Below, piece by piece: positions 36,272 to 45,955 of a DNA stretch of 64,000 nt. Under the pieces are notes generated by a model that was not told where the DNA came from, ran no database searches, and was given only the letters and a program-made list of their open reading frames with translations. Each line of letters opens with the position of its first letter. Positions within the stretch are counted from its first letter, which is position 1. A program made the translations under genes and the position numbers. The DNA is from an uncultured Lachnospiraceae bacterium (GTDB lineage Bacteria > Bacillota > Clostridia > Lachnospirales > Lachnospiraceae), in the NCBI GenBank assembly GCA_934352055.1, contig CAKRJY010000001.1:434001-498000 (forward strand). Reading direction: 5' to 3'.

Positions 36272-37620
36272 TCTTGCCTTTCCATGCATCTTTGCAACCT
36301 ACGCATAACATCTTTCACTTCATTTTTTCTTAGATGTTCTCGCGTCAGTATATCATAGGTAGACATATTATGCTTTACCTTTCCTTCTAGCCAGCGATAT
36401 CTAAAATAAACTATTCTTATCACCTGATTACTTCGAAGAATCTTCTTTATTCGGCCCAACACTGTCTGTTTCTTCTCTATTTTTTTTTGATATTGACGAA
36501 TATCTTCTTTTGTTTGTGGTGATATAACACCTATATTACTATAAAACACTTTCTCACAGATATCTGCCACACGCTGATACGCATAAACCTGTTCATCAAA
36601 TAGGTAATGTCTTATAATGACCTGATCCGACACTGGAAATCGTAACTCCCCTTGCATTGCATCTTCAAATTGTTTTTTAGTCGTTATAAAAGTTGCATCT
36701 TCATAAAATCTAATATCATCTACCTTGTCTATTTCAATTGGTCGTAATATTCCGCAACATTTTTTAGCAAAATAAATATTTGCCATTGATGTACTCTGCC
36801 AGGTGAATATCCTGTCACAAACTTTAATCCATTGGTTAATGCTCTCATCCATAACCACTTGAAAGTTATCAAATTTTTTCTGCATGGCAATCAATAAATC
36901 TGATTGTGCCTCTGCTGGATGTGGACGATACAGGAAAATGCATTCTTCGTGGTTTGGCAAATACTCTTCTAACCATTCCATCAATTTCTTTTGTGTTTCT
37001 ATTTCACAGTTCCTACGAGTGACTAGATATTCTTTACTCATCATATCTCCAAGATTCCTCAGACATTCTTCTTCGCTTAACATTACAAGTGATAATGATG
37101 AAATAAACAGAACCCATTGCTTTTTTTGTGGAATGTGATATTGATTTGAGATTTCATTCTTACTTCGATATAATTGATCAAAGGCTGGTGTGCATAAATC
37201 CATAGCCATATGACCACCAACGAATATATTTTGTGGATTAATTGCACATCTTTTTTCTAATAATGTCTTGTAGTATTCTCCCCAGGCCAGTTGTATACAC
37301 TCATTCTTTATCGGATGATCGTACCATGCTGAAAACTGTTCTTCACCTCGCTTAGAGTACACCTGTTCCCAATTTAAGCTAATTATTTTTTTATATACCA
37401 CATATTTTCTCAACTGAAAATCAGCTGTCTTTAAACTGTTGGCACCATTAATAAGAACAACATCTGCTTCATATTTAGGAACACATGTGTCTCTATAATC
37501 CGATAATGAAATTATTTGTGCTATGTATCCCCTACTCTCTAACTCCATTTTTAACAAACACAACGGCTCTAATTCCCGTATTTTATGTTCCATGACCATC
37601 AGGAAATCAACTTTTTTCAT
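36268..37620 (-). CDS. Surface carbohydrate biosynthesis protein, GT-B-like
   Basis: 450 residues. It begins KVDFLMVMEHKIRELEPLCLL and has a C-terminal GT-B-like half with FLYRPHPAE and a WQSTSMANIYFAKK segment, a pattern of the surf_polysacc type of carbohydrate proteins. The RPHP motif resembles that of polysaccharide transferases such as sialyltransferases and CDP-glycerol transferases. It overlaps the next gene by 4 bases and follows pseC by 13. The likely substrate is again an acid sugar, by context. Confidence 0.65.
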   Translation of the reverse strand: MKKVDFLMVMEHKIRELEPLCLLKMELESRGYIAQIISLSDYRDTCVPKYEADVVLINGANSLKTADFQLRKYVVYKKIISLNWEQVYSKRGEEQFSAWYDHPIKNECIQLAWGEYYKTLLEKRCAINPQNIFVGGHMAMDLCTPAFDQLYRSKNEISNQYHIPQKKQWVLFISSLSLVMLSEEECLRNLGDMMSKEYLVTRRNCEIETQKKLMEWLEEYLPNHEECIFLYRPHPAEAQSDLLIAMQKKFDNFQVVMDESINQWIKVCDRIFTWQSTSMANIYFAKKCCGILRPIEIDKVDDIRFYEDATFITTKKQFEDAMQGELRFPVSDQVIIRHYLFDEQVYAYQRVADICEKVFYSNIGVISPQTKEDIRQYQKKIEKKQTVLGRIKKILRSNQVIRIVYFRYRWLEGKVKHNMSTYDILTREHLRKNEVKDVMRRLQRCMERQE

Positions 37621-37633
37621 ATTCCCACCATTT

Positions 37634-38833
37634 CTAATTCATATAGTTACTTACCACTTTCTTAACAGCCATAATAACATCCTCTACATCCTGATCAGAC
37701 ATTGCCGGATAAAGAGGTATACTCATACACGACTTATATATCTTCTCTGCATTAGGACATAATCCACGTTGATAGCCTAATCTTTCATAGTCAGGGAACC
37801 AATAAACTGGAATATAATGAACTTGACATTGCACTCCTTCTGCACCCATCGCATCAAAAAACTCTCGCCTCGTACATGTCAACATCTTTTCATCTATACG
37901 AATTATATATAAATGTCTTGTTGTATCAGATTCCTTTATTTCCTCTTGAACAATAATTCCTGGCAAGGTCGAAAATTCGTTATTGTATTTCTCAACAATT
38001 TCTTTTCTTCTTTCAGAAAATCCCTTTAATTTATCCAATTGACTAATCAAAAGTGCTGCCTGAAAATCTGTCATTCTATAATTATAACCAAGCATAACTT
38101 GTTCATAATACCAAGGTCCTTCAGGATTTTTTTCCTGCATCTGTGACACATCGTGTGTAATACCATGCGTCTTAGCCAATGCAATTTTTTCTTGTAAATC
38201 ATCTCTATTTGTAAGAACTGCTCCTCCTTCACCTGAGGTAACCGTTTTGACAGGATGAAAACTAAACGTAGTAATATCTGCTATAGCGCCCACGGCAATG
38301 TTCTCATATTTTGATCCTATAGAGTGCGCTGCGTCTTCAATAAAAATCAAATTATACTCATCACATATCTTTCTAATTGCTTCCGCCTCTACTACTTGTC
38401 CAGTAAAATCAACCGCTACAACTGCTTTTGTATGTTTGGTTATACATTTTCTAATACTTTCCGGATCAATATTGTATGTATTAGGATTCACATCTGCAAA
38501 TACTACCTTCGCCCCACAATATCTAGCACAGTTTGCAGAAGCAGCAAATGTTAATGGTGTTGTAATCACTTCATCTCCAGATCCTATACCTGCAGCCATA
38601 CATGCCACATGTAAGGCTGCTGTACCATTACTTACAGCTGATGCATACTTTGCTCCCGTAATGTCACATAATTTTTTCTCTAATTCAGTTACTTTCGGTC
38701 CGCAAGTTAAATAATCGCTTTTCAAAACATCGACAACTGCTTGAATATCCGCATCATCTATATACTGATGCCCATAATATATTTTATTTTTTCGAACTGG
38801 CTCTCCACCATTAATAGCTAATTTTTGCATCAT
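37634..38833 (-). CDS. pseC: UDP-4-amino-4,6-dideoxy-N-acetyl-L-altrosamine transaminase
   Basis: 399 residues, DegT/DnrJ family. Second step of CMP-pseudaminate synthesis: transamination of the 4-keto sugar made by PseB. PseC-like features are ITTPLTFAASANCARYCGAKVVFADV, the PLP-binding lysine in SFHPVKTVTSGEGG and the HYIPVYWFPDYERLGY substrate region. It overlaps pseG by 23 bases. Confidence 0.9.
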   Translation of the reverse strand: MMQKLAINGGEPVRKNKIYYGHQYIDDADIQAVVDVLKSDYLTCGPKVTELEKKLCDITGAKYASAVSNGTAALHVACMAAGIGSGDEVITTPLTFAASANCARYCGAKVVFADVNPNTYNIDPESIRKCITKHTKAVVAVDFTGQVVEAEAIRKICDEYNLIFIEDAAHSIGSKYENIAVGAIADITTFSFHPVKTVTSGEGGAVLTNRDDLQEKIALAKTHGITHDVSQMQEKNPEGPWYYEQVMLGYNYRMTDFQAALLISQLDKLKGFSERRKEIVEKYNNEFSTLPGIIVQEEIKESDTTRHLYIIRIDEKMLTCTRREFFDAMGAEGVQCQVHYIPVYWFPDYERLGYQRGLCPNAEKIYKSCMSIPLYPAMSDQDVEDVIMAVKKVVSNYMN

Positions 38834-39851
38834 TCGTTTTATTCTCCTTTATCAATTCCTCTGCAATTCTTGATGCCCCATATCCATCAACTAAATGTTG
38901 CATTTTATGAGCAATTTTTTGTCTAACTGATTGCAATGCAAAATCACTCTTTAATATACGCAGAGCATTATCTATCACACAATCTTTTCGCAAATCTCCT
39001 GCATATAACATTAATCCCTGTTGTTCAAATGATTTTACGTTCTCCAATTGATTATCTGCAAATGAATATGTCACAGTAGGTGTTCCACAAGCACATAGTT
39101 CATATAGTGTTGTTCCACCTGCTGAAATAGCCACATCCGACCTTAGCATATATTCTGCGACTTTATCGATTGCTTTCCTTATTTTCACATTTTTATTACA
39201 ACTATACTTAGCAACAATTTCTCGATATTTTTCATAATAACGGCCACAAATCACCCATATTTCTTCATAATTGCGTATATCTAACCGCTCGAGAAATTCC
39301 CATATAAAGTTATATGGATCAGTTCCTCCTGATAAAATTAAAAGTGAATTAATTTTTCTTGATACAGATTTTGTCTCTATTTTTTTAAATTCTTGTCGCA
39401 ACGGAGTATACATGGCGCCAAGCATTAGTTTTTCACCTGATGAGTATTTAGAACTAAAATTAAATTTATTATAATAATTCATATAACAAATTATCCCTTT
39501 TACAGGAAAAATTTTTTCGCCCAAATCATCAATATAATATACTTTTGTCATCTGACTTATTGATTTCATATATTCATTAGTTACTTGATAACTATCCACC
39601 AACATTACATGTATATGATTGTTTATTATACATTCCATTATTGACGGGATTTCACGTGTTTTATCATTCCACCTTGTTCCTAGAATTATCGCTGGATATC
39701 CCCTTTGTTCTAATAGTTGGCTTGCCTGATTATCTGCTAAAATAAATGTAACTCTTTCTCCTAGCGCAACTATAGCATCAGCAATTGCTATACAACGCAT
39801 CATATGTCCCGTAGCTATTTCCGTATTCATATCTGTACGTATATATATCAT
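38811..39851 (-). CDS. pseG: UDP-sugar hydrolase of pseudaminate synthesis
   Basis: 346 residues. PseG removes UDP from the acetylated diamino sugar so that PseI can add phosphoenolpyruvate. Seen are the N-terminal RTDMNTEIATGHMMRCIAIA with the catalytic-type GHxxR segment, LLILSGGTDPYNFI, and the MurG-like AISAGGTTLYELCACGTP. The gene lies 3 bases after pseH. Confidence 0.9.
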   Translation of the reverse strand: MIYIRTDMNTEIATGHMMRCIAIADAIVALGERVTFILADNQASQLLEQRGYPAIILGTRWNDKTREIPSIMECIINNHIHVMLVDSYQVTNEYMKSISQMTKVYYIDDLGEKIFPVKGIICYMNYYNKFNFSSKYSSGEKLMLGAMYTPLRQEFKKIETKSVSRKINSLLILSGGTDPYNFIWEFLERLDIRNYEEIWVICGRYYEKYREIVAKYSCNKNVKIRKAIDKVAEYMLRSDVAISAGGTTLYELCACGTPTVTYSFADNQLENVKSFEQQGLMLYAGDLRKDCVIDNALRILKSDFALQSVRQKIAHKMQHLVDGYGASRIAEELIKENKTNDAKISY

Positions 39852-39854
39852 ATA

Positions 39855-40301
39855 TTAATCACCTAATTTTTTTTCGTATCTAATCAGACTTTTTCCGCTG
39901 TAGCCCAACTTTTCAAAAACATGTTGAGATGGAATATTACCCATTTTTACTTCTCCAATTAGTCGTTTTACTGATATTTTTTCTTCCTTTATTAGCTGTT
40001 CCATACATTCTATCATTTTTGTCCCAAACCCTTGACCACGATATTCACGTGCAATACTATAACTAATGCTCCCTGTATCCTTATTAATATCCAATCTAAT
40101 CTGTCCAATTGGATATCCCTTATGCATATAAATAAAAAAGAGGCATTTCTCATCTTGAATCACCTTATTAAACCACCTTATATGATCATCTAAATTGATT
40201 TTTTCCGATGAAAAAGAGTTTTCTCTCACACAACTATCATTTGCCCATTCGTAAATGAGCATCATATCTTGTTTTGTAATAGGTCGAATATAATCTTCCA
40301 T
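39855..40301 (-). CDS. pseH: GNAT N-acetyltransferase of pseudaminate synthesis
   Basis: 148 residues with the acetyl-CoA-binding motif REYRGQGFGTKMIE and a GNIPSQHVFEKLGY tail. PseH acetylates the 4-amino group of the PseC product. Assignment rests on family plus position between pseI and pseG, one base after pseI. Confidence 0.85.
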   Translation of the reverse strand: MEDYIRPITKQDMMLIYEWANDSCVRENSFSSEKINLDDHIRWFNKVIQDEKCLFFIYMHKGYPIGQIRLDINKDTGSISYSIAREYRGQGFGTKMIECMEQLIKEEKISVKRLIGEVKMGNIPSQHVFEKLGYSGKSLIRYEKKLGD

Positions 40302-40302
40302 A

Positions 40303-41334
40303 CTATACTTCCTCTTTTATCATTTTTAATTTTAACGGAGTTCCTCTCTGTATTTCAACATTAGCATGTTTTCCTATGATTTCTTCATAATATCTAGGAT
40401 GTGCACCATACCCCGGCCGAATCACTCTAACATTTTCCTTTGTAAACTCTTCCCCTGCTACCATATCTTCAACTACAAAAATGGATTTTCTAAATGCCAG
40501 ATTTCCCTGTTCTTGTTCTGATGGACCATATTCTACTTTTCCTATGGCTTTCTCAACTTCACGAATCTCTTTTACCATATGTTCAAACTCCTTAGGCTCC
40601 ATCGAAAATGAACTATCTGGATTAGAAATATTTCTCCCCAAGCAAAAATGTTTTTCTATTACCTTTGCGCCTAATGCCACTGCAGTCACTGCACCTAAAG
40701 AACCTAACGAATGGTCGGATAGCCCTACTACATTACCATATTTTTTCATATCGACTATCGTGGCTAAGTTCATTTGATCTGTAATAGCTGGATATGCGCT
40801 AGAACATTTTAATAATACAATGTCATTATGATATTCTCTTATTGCACCTATAGCTTCTTGTATCTCTGATTCTTTACCCATCCCTGTAGATAAAATAATG
40901 GGTTTTTTCTTAGATGCGACATACTTAATTAATGGAATATCCACCAATTCAAATGATGCTATTTTGTAGAAACCAATACCTATTTCCTCTAAAAAATCTA
41001 CTGATGAATAATCGAATGGTGTTGACAAAAAATCTAAACCTATTTTTTCTGCCTCATTTTTTAATTCTAATTGCCATTCCCATGGAGTATATGCCTGCTG
41101 ATACAAATGATAGAGATTTTCCCCCTTCCACGTTCCATTATCAATATGAAAATATTCATTGTTACAGTCAATTGTTAACGTGTCCGCTGTATATGTCTGT
41201 ATTTTAATACAATCTGCACCAGCATCCTTTGCTGCGTGAATTATATCCTTTGCTCTTTCTATGCTCCCCGCATGATTTGCTGACATTTCCGCAATTATAT
41301 ATGTTTTCTGTAAATTGTGTATATCAAATACCAT
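40303..41334 (-). CDS. pseI: Pseudaminate/nonulosonate synthase (NeuB family)
   Basis: 343 residues. The TIM-barrel NeuB domain has YIIAEMSANHAGSIERA, DCIKIQTYTADT and ILSTGMGKESEI; a C-terminal antifreeze-like SAF domain (about 280-340) includes RPGYGAHPRYYEEIIGK. It condenses the six-carbon sugar with phosphoenolpyruvate to give a nine-carbon acid. The NHAG and SDHS motifs are more PseI-like than sialate-synthase-like. Confidence 0.88.
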   Translation of the reverse strand: MVFDIHNLQKTYIIAEMSANHAGSIERAKDIIHAAKDAGADCIKIQTYTADTLTIDCNNEYFHIDNGTWKGENLYHLYQQAYTPWEWQLELKNEAEKIGLDFLSTPFDYSSVDFLEEIGIGFYKIASFELVDIPLIKYVASKKKPIILSTGMGKESEIQEAIGAIREYHNDIVLLKCSSAYPAITDQMNLATIVDMKKYGNVVGLSDHSLGSLGAVTAVALGAKVIEKHFCLGRNISNPDSSFSMEPKEFEHMVKEIREVEKAIGKVEYGPSEQEQGNLAFRKSIFVVEDMVAGEEFTKENVRVIRPGYGAHPRYYEEIIGKHANVEIQRGTPLKLKMIKEEV

Positions 41335-41345
41335 CTTTGTTCCTC

Positions 41346-42659
41346 TTAATTTAACCGTTCAAAACCTGCGTGGCATACTGGTCCATCTAGTAACATCGTA
41401 ATATCCATGCTCTTATCACGTGCATTTTTGACTTTTTCAAACACTCTGCCACACGCTCCCAAATATTTATCAACTAATTCATCTGTATGCGCTAGTGATG
41501 CGTACACACCCGGTCCTGCCAAAAATCCTTCTTTCAACATTTCTTGCGTAAAGAATGTTTTATATGCCAAGGCATTATCATATTTAAAGCCAAAATGAAT
41601 CAATGGTAAAATCCCATTTGTTTCTATCTCTAATTCGTATTTTTCGGCTAAATTTTCCCATCCGTCTTTTATGCGCTGTCCAATGTGCACTTGATGTTCC
41701 GAAACATTATATTTCTGATAACACTCTATTGCTTTCAACGCAGCTGCAAAGCCTATTCTTTCTGTCCAAAATGTACTACTAATAAAGGTCTCCTGCGAAG
41801 CTTCCATAATTCGTTTTTTCCCGATTACAGCTGTTACAGGATATCCATTTGTCATTCCCTTTGCAAATACTGCTATATCTGGATTCACCCCTAGAACCTT
41901 ATGCGACCCACCAGCACAAAGACGAAATCCTGCTGTAATTTCATCAAAGATTAGCACTATGTCCTCTTTTTCTGTTGTTTCACGAATCATTTCCAAATAC
42001 CCTTCATTCGGATAATCATTACGAATCGGTTCCATAATAACAGCAGCTATTTCTCCACGATTCTCTTCTATAAGTCTCGTAAATTCTTCTATATTATTAT
42101 AATGGAAAATCAAATTCGTTCCTGCCAAACCTCTCGGAACACCTGCTGGTGTTAATCCTTGAAGATGTACCTCCGCCAATGGATCTCCTTTTACAAGATT
42201 AGCTGACAAATACCAATCATGCCATCCATGATACCCACATACCAGTACAATATCTTTGCCTGTATACGCTCTAGCAATTCTTGTAGCCATTGCCATTGCT
42301 TCGCCACCTGCTTTTGCATATCTGACAGATTCCGCCCACGGATGTAACTCCAATAATTTTTCAGCTAATGCAACTTCTTCAGGGGCATTTAATGTACACA
42401 TGCTTCCACAATCAATAGCTTCTTTTGCAGCCTCATCTACTTCATCAAAAGCATATCCTAATACATTGGCACCTACACCCATAATTGAGAAATCATAAAA
42501 ATGATTTCCATCTAAATCCCATACTTCACACCCCTTAGCTTTGCTATAATAATTAGGCCATTGTTCTGGCGCCCACATTTCTGGTCTTTTACTTAATAAC
42601 TGTGTTCCACCTGGAATAACTTGCTTTGCTTTTTGATATAACTCTTGACTCTTGCTCAT
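41346..42659 (-). CDS. Class III aminotransferase (glutamate-semialdehyde mutase-like)
   Basis: 437 residues. The PLP lysine lies in DIAVFAKGMTNGYPVTAVIG, with IFDEITAGFR and an N-terminal PGGTQLLSKRPEMWAPEQWP that resembles hemL-type proteins. Heme synthesis is not expected here; the gene is between pseI and the SpsF-like gene with gaps of 11 and 15 bases. It is not one of the six classical pseudaminate enzymes, so it may add an amino group elsewhere on the sugar or supply a modifying group. Confidence 0.8.
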   Translation of the reverse strand: MSKSQELYQKAKQVIPGGTQLLSKRPEMWAPEQWPNYYSKAKGCEVWDLDGNHFYDFSIMGVGANVLGYAFDEVDEAAKEAIDCGSMCTLNAPEEVALAEKLLELHPWAESVRYAKAGGEAMAMATRIARAYTGKDIVLVCGYHGWHDWYLSANLVKGDPLAEVHLQGLTPAGVPRGLAGTNLIFHYNNIEEFTRLIEENRGEIAAVIMEPIRNDYPNEGYLEMIRETTEKEDIVLIFDEITAGFRLCAGGSHKVLGVNPDIAVFAKGMTNGYPVTAVIGKKRIMEASQETFISSTFWTERIGFAAALKAIECYQKYNVSEHQVHIGQRIKDGWENLAEKYELEIETNGILPLIHFGFKYDNALAYKTFFTQEMLKEGFLAGPGVYASLAHTDELVDKYLGACGRVFEKVKNARDKSMDITMLLDGPVCHAGFERLN

Positions 42660-42674
42660 GATTTACTCCTTTGA

Positions 42675-43445
42675 CTATTCTTCTACTAGTACTACTCTAT
42701 CCTCGGCAATTGATTTTGCTAAACCTTCATTTCTCCCAATATTTATGTTTAATTTTTCTATTTCTGGATTTCTAGCCAAGTATTCTAATACATCTTCTGT
42801 GACAAAATCTTCCTTTTCTTGATTCACAAAATGGTCGTACACATGTTTAATCATTTCATAATCTGCATCTTCATCTAGTGTCCATCTCTTATTTCCAATA
42901 CCTGCAATTGGGCATTCCAAATTCTGCAAGCAGTATTTTTCAGGATGTTTTCTAATATACTGTGTGACATGTTCGCGCTCCGATGCCATCACTGCTTCTT
43001 TCCATGCTTCTTTCAAAACAGAATATCTCATAATTTCAATATCTAATCCATCTGGAAATGTTTCGGTCATTTCTGAAAGATAGTCTGTTTCTGGTTGCAA
43101 AGATTCAATAGCATAATCTAAATATCTCCAATCAAACATTGGACAATCTGCTGTAATGCGAATCACATATTCTGGTTGAAGTAACTTAGCTGCTTGATAA
43201 TACCGATCCAAGACATCTTCCTCTGAACCAACAAATACTCTTACACCAAGTTCAGCACACTTTTGAATTAAAGGAATATTATTCCTGTCAATAGATGTAA
43301 TCACCATAACTTCATCAATCTTTTGACTTCTCTGTACTCTTTCAATCACCCATTGTATATCCGGTTTTCCAGCCAGATCCGCCATAACTTTATTAGGAAA
43401 ACGCGTCGACCCACATCGCGCTTGAATCAATACTAAATACTTCAT
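42675..43445 (-). CDS. spsF: SpsF-like CMP-sugar cytidylyltransferase
   Basis: 256 residues from the ATG at 43445, chosen for the GAGG seven bases upstream and the family start MKYLVLIQARCGSTRFPNK. Further motifs are VFVGSEEDVLDRYYQAA and RITADCPMFD. This group replaces PseF in many Gram-positive clusters and should activate the PseI product with CTP. A longer in-frame start would overlap the upstream reductase gene. Confidence 0.83.
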   Translation of the reverse strand: MKYLVLIQARCGSTRFPNKVMADLAGKPDIQWVIERVQRSQKIDEVMVITSIDRNNIPLIQKCAELGVRVFVGSEEDVLDRYYQAAKLLQPEYVIRITADCPMFDWRYLDYAIESLQPETDYLSEMTETFPDGLDIEIMRYSVLKEAWKEAVMASEREHVTQYIRKHPEKYCLQNLECPIAGIGNKRWTLDEDADYEMIKHVYDHFVNQEKEDFVTEDVLEYLARNPEIEKLNINIGRNEGLAKSIAEDRVVLVEE

Positions 43446-43449
43446 CTTT

Positions 43450-44343
43450 CTACCTCTTCCACAAACTTGGCACGACAATATCCGTATCAATATCATTAAA
43501 CTCTATGTCAAGCTTTTGTAATATATCTTCTGGTATGTCTCGATTAAATGCAGCAATATCCTGCGTTAACTGTTCTAAATCTCGGACTCCGAATACCAAA
43601 TGATTAATTCCGTGTTCTTTTTTTACATATCCAATTGCTAACTCTATACGAGAAAAGCCAGTCTCTGTACAAATCCGATCCAATTTATGTAGTATTGGTT
43701 TTGCCTTTGACAAATGTTCTGGAACCTCTTCTTCTTGCAATCGAATTAATCCTTTTATAAATGTCGTACGTGTATCAACATTAAGATTTCCTCGTTTGTT
43801 TTCATCAAACAATCCTACATTCTTCATTCGATGATCAAACACACTGTATGGCGTTTGAACATATTGAACATTGGAGTTATTCATCGCCGCAGCTGCTTCA
43901 TCTTCATAATATATAGATACTCCCACTTCTTTCGCTAATCCTTTTCGCTTAACAACCTGAAGTGCATCCATCATTTCCTCATTAAAAATGTAACGCGAAC
44001 TATGAAAATAATATGCGTCAATATAATCTGTGTGCAGCGTTTTTAATGATTTTTCTATATTCTCTACAATTACTTTTTCATATTCTGACGGTTTTACATC
44101 ATCTAAGCTATTAGGCAAAAGCTTAGTGCTCAAAAACAATGTATCACGATTCACCGTTCTCTTTTTCAAAAACTCGCCTGTCACCTCTTCTGCAATTCCA
44201 TATGCAGTAGCTGTATCTATTGCATGGATTCCATTCTGTGTTGCATAATCAAGACATTTCACACAATAATCCATATCTTTTTTTGGTTGATTAAACACAC
44301 CATAATCCATTCCAAACTGGACTGTACCTAAACAAAGTTCCAT
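43450..44343 (-). CDS. Aldo/keto reductase
   Basis: 297 residues. The catalytic tetrad is visible: D and Y in AIDTATAYG, K in FLSTKLL and H in YYFHSSR. NADPH-dependent reductases of this group reduce sugar or aldehyde carbonyls. It is 4 bases from the SpsF-like gene, so it is probably part of the nonulosonate modification set; its substrate is unknown. Confidence 0.83.
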   Translation of the reverse strand: MELCLGTVQFGMDYGVFNQPKKDMDYCVKCLDYATQNGIHAIDTATAYGIAEEVTGEFLKKRTVNRDTLFLSTKLLPNSLDDVKPSEYEKVIVENIEKSLKTLHTDYIDAYYFHSSRYIFNEEMMDALQVVKRKGLAKEVGVSIYYEDEAAAAMNNSNVQYVQTPYSVFDHRMKNVGLFDENKRGNLNVDTRTTFIKGLIRLQEEEVPEHLSKAKPILHKLDRICTETGFSRIELAIGYVKKEHGINHLVFGVRDLEQLTQDIAAFNRDIPEDILQKLDIEFNDIDTDIVVPSLWKR

Positions 44344-44352
44344 CGTACTCTC

Positions 44353-44910
44353 CTACTTGTAATACTGTCTCTCAAAATCTTCTCGTGTAAGACCAACTTC
44401 TATCATATCATCACGTTCGCCATTATCTAATAAAATATAACTTTCTCTAATGCCTTCCTGTTTAAATCCTGCCCTTAACACTGCTTTTCCACTACCTATA
44501 TTTTTCGCATAAAGTGCACCATCCAAACGAGCAATATCATAATGTTCAAACACCCACTTTGTAGCTAATCTGATTGCTTCAGTTGCAATTCCTCTTCCCC
44601 AATAACTCTGCTCTCCAATAATATAAGCAATAAAGCACCTTTTGTTTCGCCAATTGAACGAAAAATGAAAATTCCCGATATGTGTTCCATTTTCCTTATC
44701 AACCATCGCTAATAACAACATATCATCTGAGTCTAAATTACTCTGTACATATTCCTTTACCGTATCCATAGTTTGTTCTGTAAATCTTGTTTCTATATAC
44801 TGATTAACATCTGTTACATTCATCCAATCCACATACTTCTCCGTTACGTAATCCAATGTACATAACTGCATATTAATTTGTTTTCCTTCAATAATATCAT
44901 TTGTTTTCAT
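44353..44910 (-). CDS. GNAT acetyltransferase, RimJ/RimL type
   Basis: 185 residues with GEQSYWGRGIATEAIRLATKW as the acetyl-CoA site and LYAKNIGSGKAVLRAGFKQEG. As PseH is already present, this second GNAT may acylate another amino group, for example one introduced by the class III aminotransferase. That link is inferred from gene order only. Confidence 0.8.
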   Translation of the reverse strand: MKTNDIIEGKQINMQLCTLDYVTEKYVDWMNVTDVNQYIETRFTEQTMDTVKEYVQSNLDSDDMLLLAMVDKENGTHIGNFHFSFNWRNKRCFIAYIIGEQSYWGRGIATEAIRLATKWVFEHYDIARLDGALYAKNIGSGKAVLRAGFKQEGIRESYILLDNGERDDMIEVGLTREDFERQYYK

Positions 44911-44927
44911 ATATCTTTTGCTCCTTA

Positions 44928-45938
44928 TTATTTATTTTTTGAATAATATTGTTCATCCAATAATCGTCTTAAATCTTCTACGGAATACCATTCTGTATTA
45001 TTTCCTGAAGTATATGAAAATCCATAATCAATCTTCTTTCCACCAGGAATCACCATGTTTTCGTTCCAAAAGTTCATCTGTGGATAAACAATATAATGCT
45101 TGTCATACTCATACGTTGTAAGAGCATCCTCTGTTGTTACCATTATTTCATGTAACTTTTCGCCTTCTCGAATTCCCACTTCTGGCTTTTCACATCCTGG
45201 AAGCATCGCTTCTGCTAAATCAGTGATTTTAAATGATGGGATTTTTGAAATAAATGTTTCTCCCCCCCGTGCTTCTTGTAATGCCTTAATTACTAATTCT
45301 ACTCCTTGTTCCAAACTAATCCAAAAACGTGTCATGCGATAATCTGTAATTGGCAATTCTTTTCCTCCGTTTTTAATAATGTTATCAAAAAACGGTATAA
45401 CAGACCCTCTACTTCCAGCGACATTTCCATAACGAACAACTGAAAAACTCAAATCTCTGTTACCAACATACGAATTTGCAGCAACAAAAAGCTTATCTGA
45501 CACTAATTTTGTTCCACCATATAAATTAATTGGATTAACAGCCTTATCCGTTGATAATGCAACAACTTTCTTCACACTTGGTGTATCAAGAACTGCTTCA
45601 ATAATATTAGCTGCACCATTAATATTTGTTTTAATCGCTTCCATTGGGTTATATTCACATGCTGGAACCTGTTTTAATGCGGCTGCATGAATCACATAGT
45701 CCACGCCATTTAAAGCTCTTTTAAATCGCGCTTCATCTCGAACATCTCCAATAAAGAATCTTAAACAGTTTGCCTTTGGATTGTTCTTATATTCATTCTG
45801 CATTACAAATTGTTTATACTCATCTCTAGAATAAATAATAATCTTTTTCGGTTCATAATGCGCCAATACATAATCAACAAATTGGTGTCCAAATGAGCCT
45901 GTTCCACCTGTTACTAATATTGTTTTTCCGTTTAACAT
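44928..45938 (-). CDS. pseB: UDP-N-acetylglucosamine 4,6-dehydratase (inverting)
   Basis: 336 residues. First step of CMP-pseudaminate synthesis. Rossmann motif GGTGSFGHQFVDYVL (10-24), STDKAVNPINLYGGTKLVSDKL with the active-site YGGTK, and the PseB-type end with ISKIPSFKITDLAEAM. It starts the pseudaminate block, 17 bases after the FdtB-like gene. Confidence 0.9.
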   Translation of the reverse strand: MLNGKTILVTGGTGSFGHQFVDYVLAHYEPKKIIIYSRDEYKQFVMQNEYKNNPKANCLRFFIGDVRDEARFKRALNGVDYVIHAAALKQVPACEYNPMEAIKTNINGAANIIEAVLDTPSVKKVVALSTDKAVNPINLYGGTKLVSDKLFVAANSYVGNRDLSFSVVRYGNVAGSRGSVIPFFDNIIKNGGKELPITDYRMTRFWISLEQGVELVIKALQEARGGETFISKIPSFKITDLAEAMLPGCEKPEVGIREGEKLHEIMVTTEDALTTYEYDKHYIVYPQMNFWNENMVIPGGKKIDYGFSYTSGNNTEWYSVEDLRRLLDEQYYSKNK

Positions 45939-45955
45939 AATAATCCTCTCTTCCT

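Noticed and set aside
41346..42659. Heme-pathway glutamate-1-semialdehyde aminomutase
   Set aside because: No heme genes are nearby and the gene is embedded in a nonulosonate operon; family resemblance alone is not enough.
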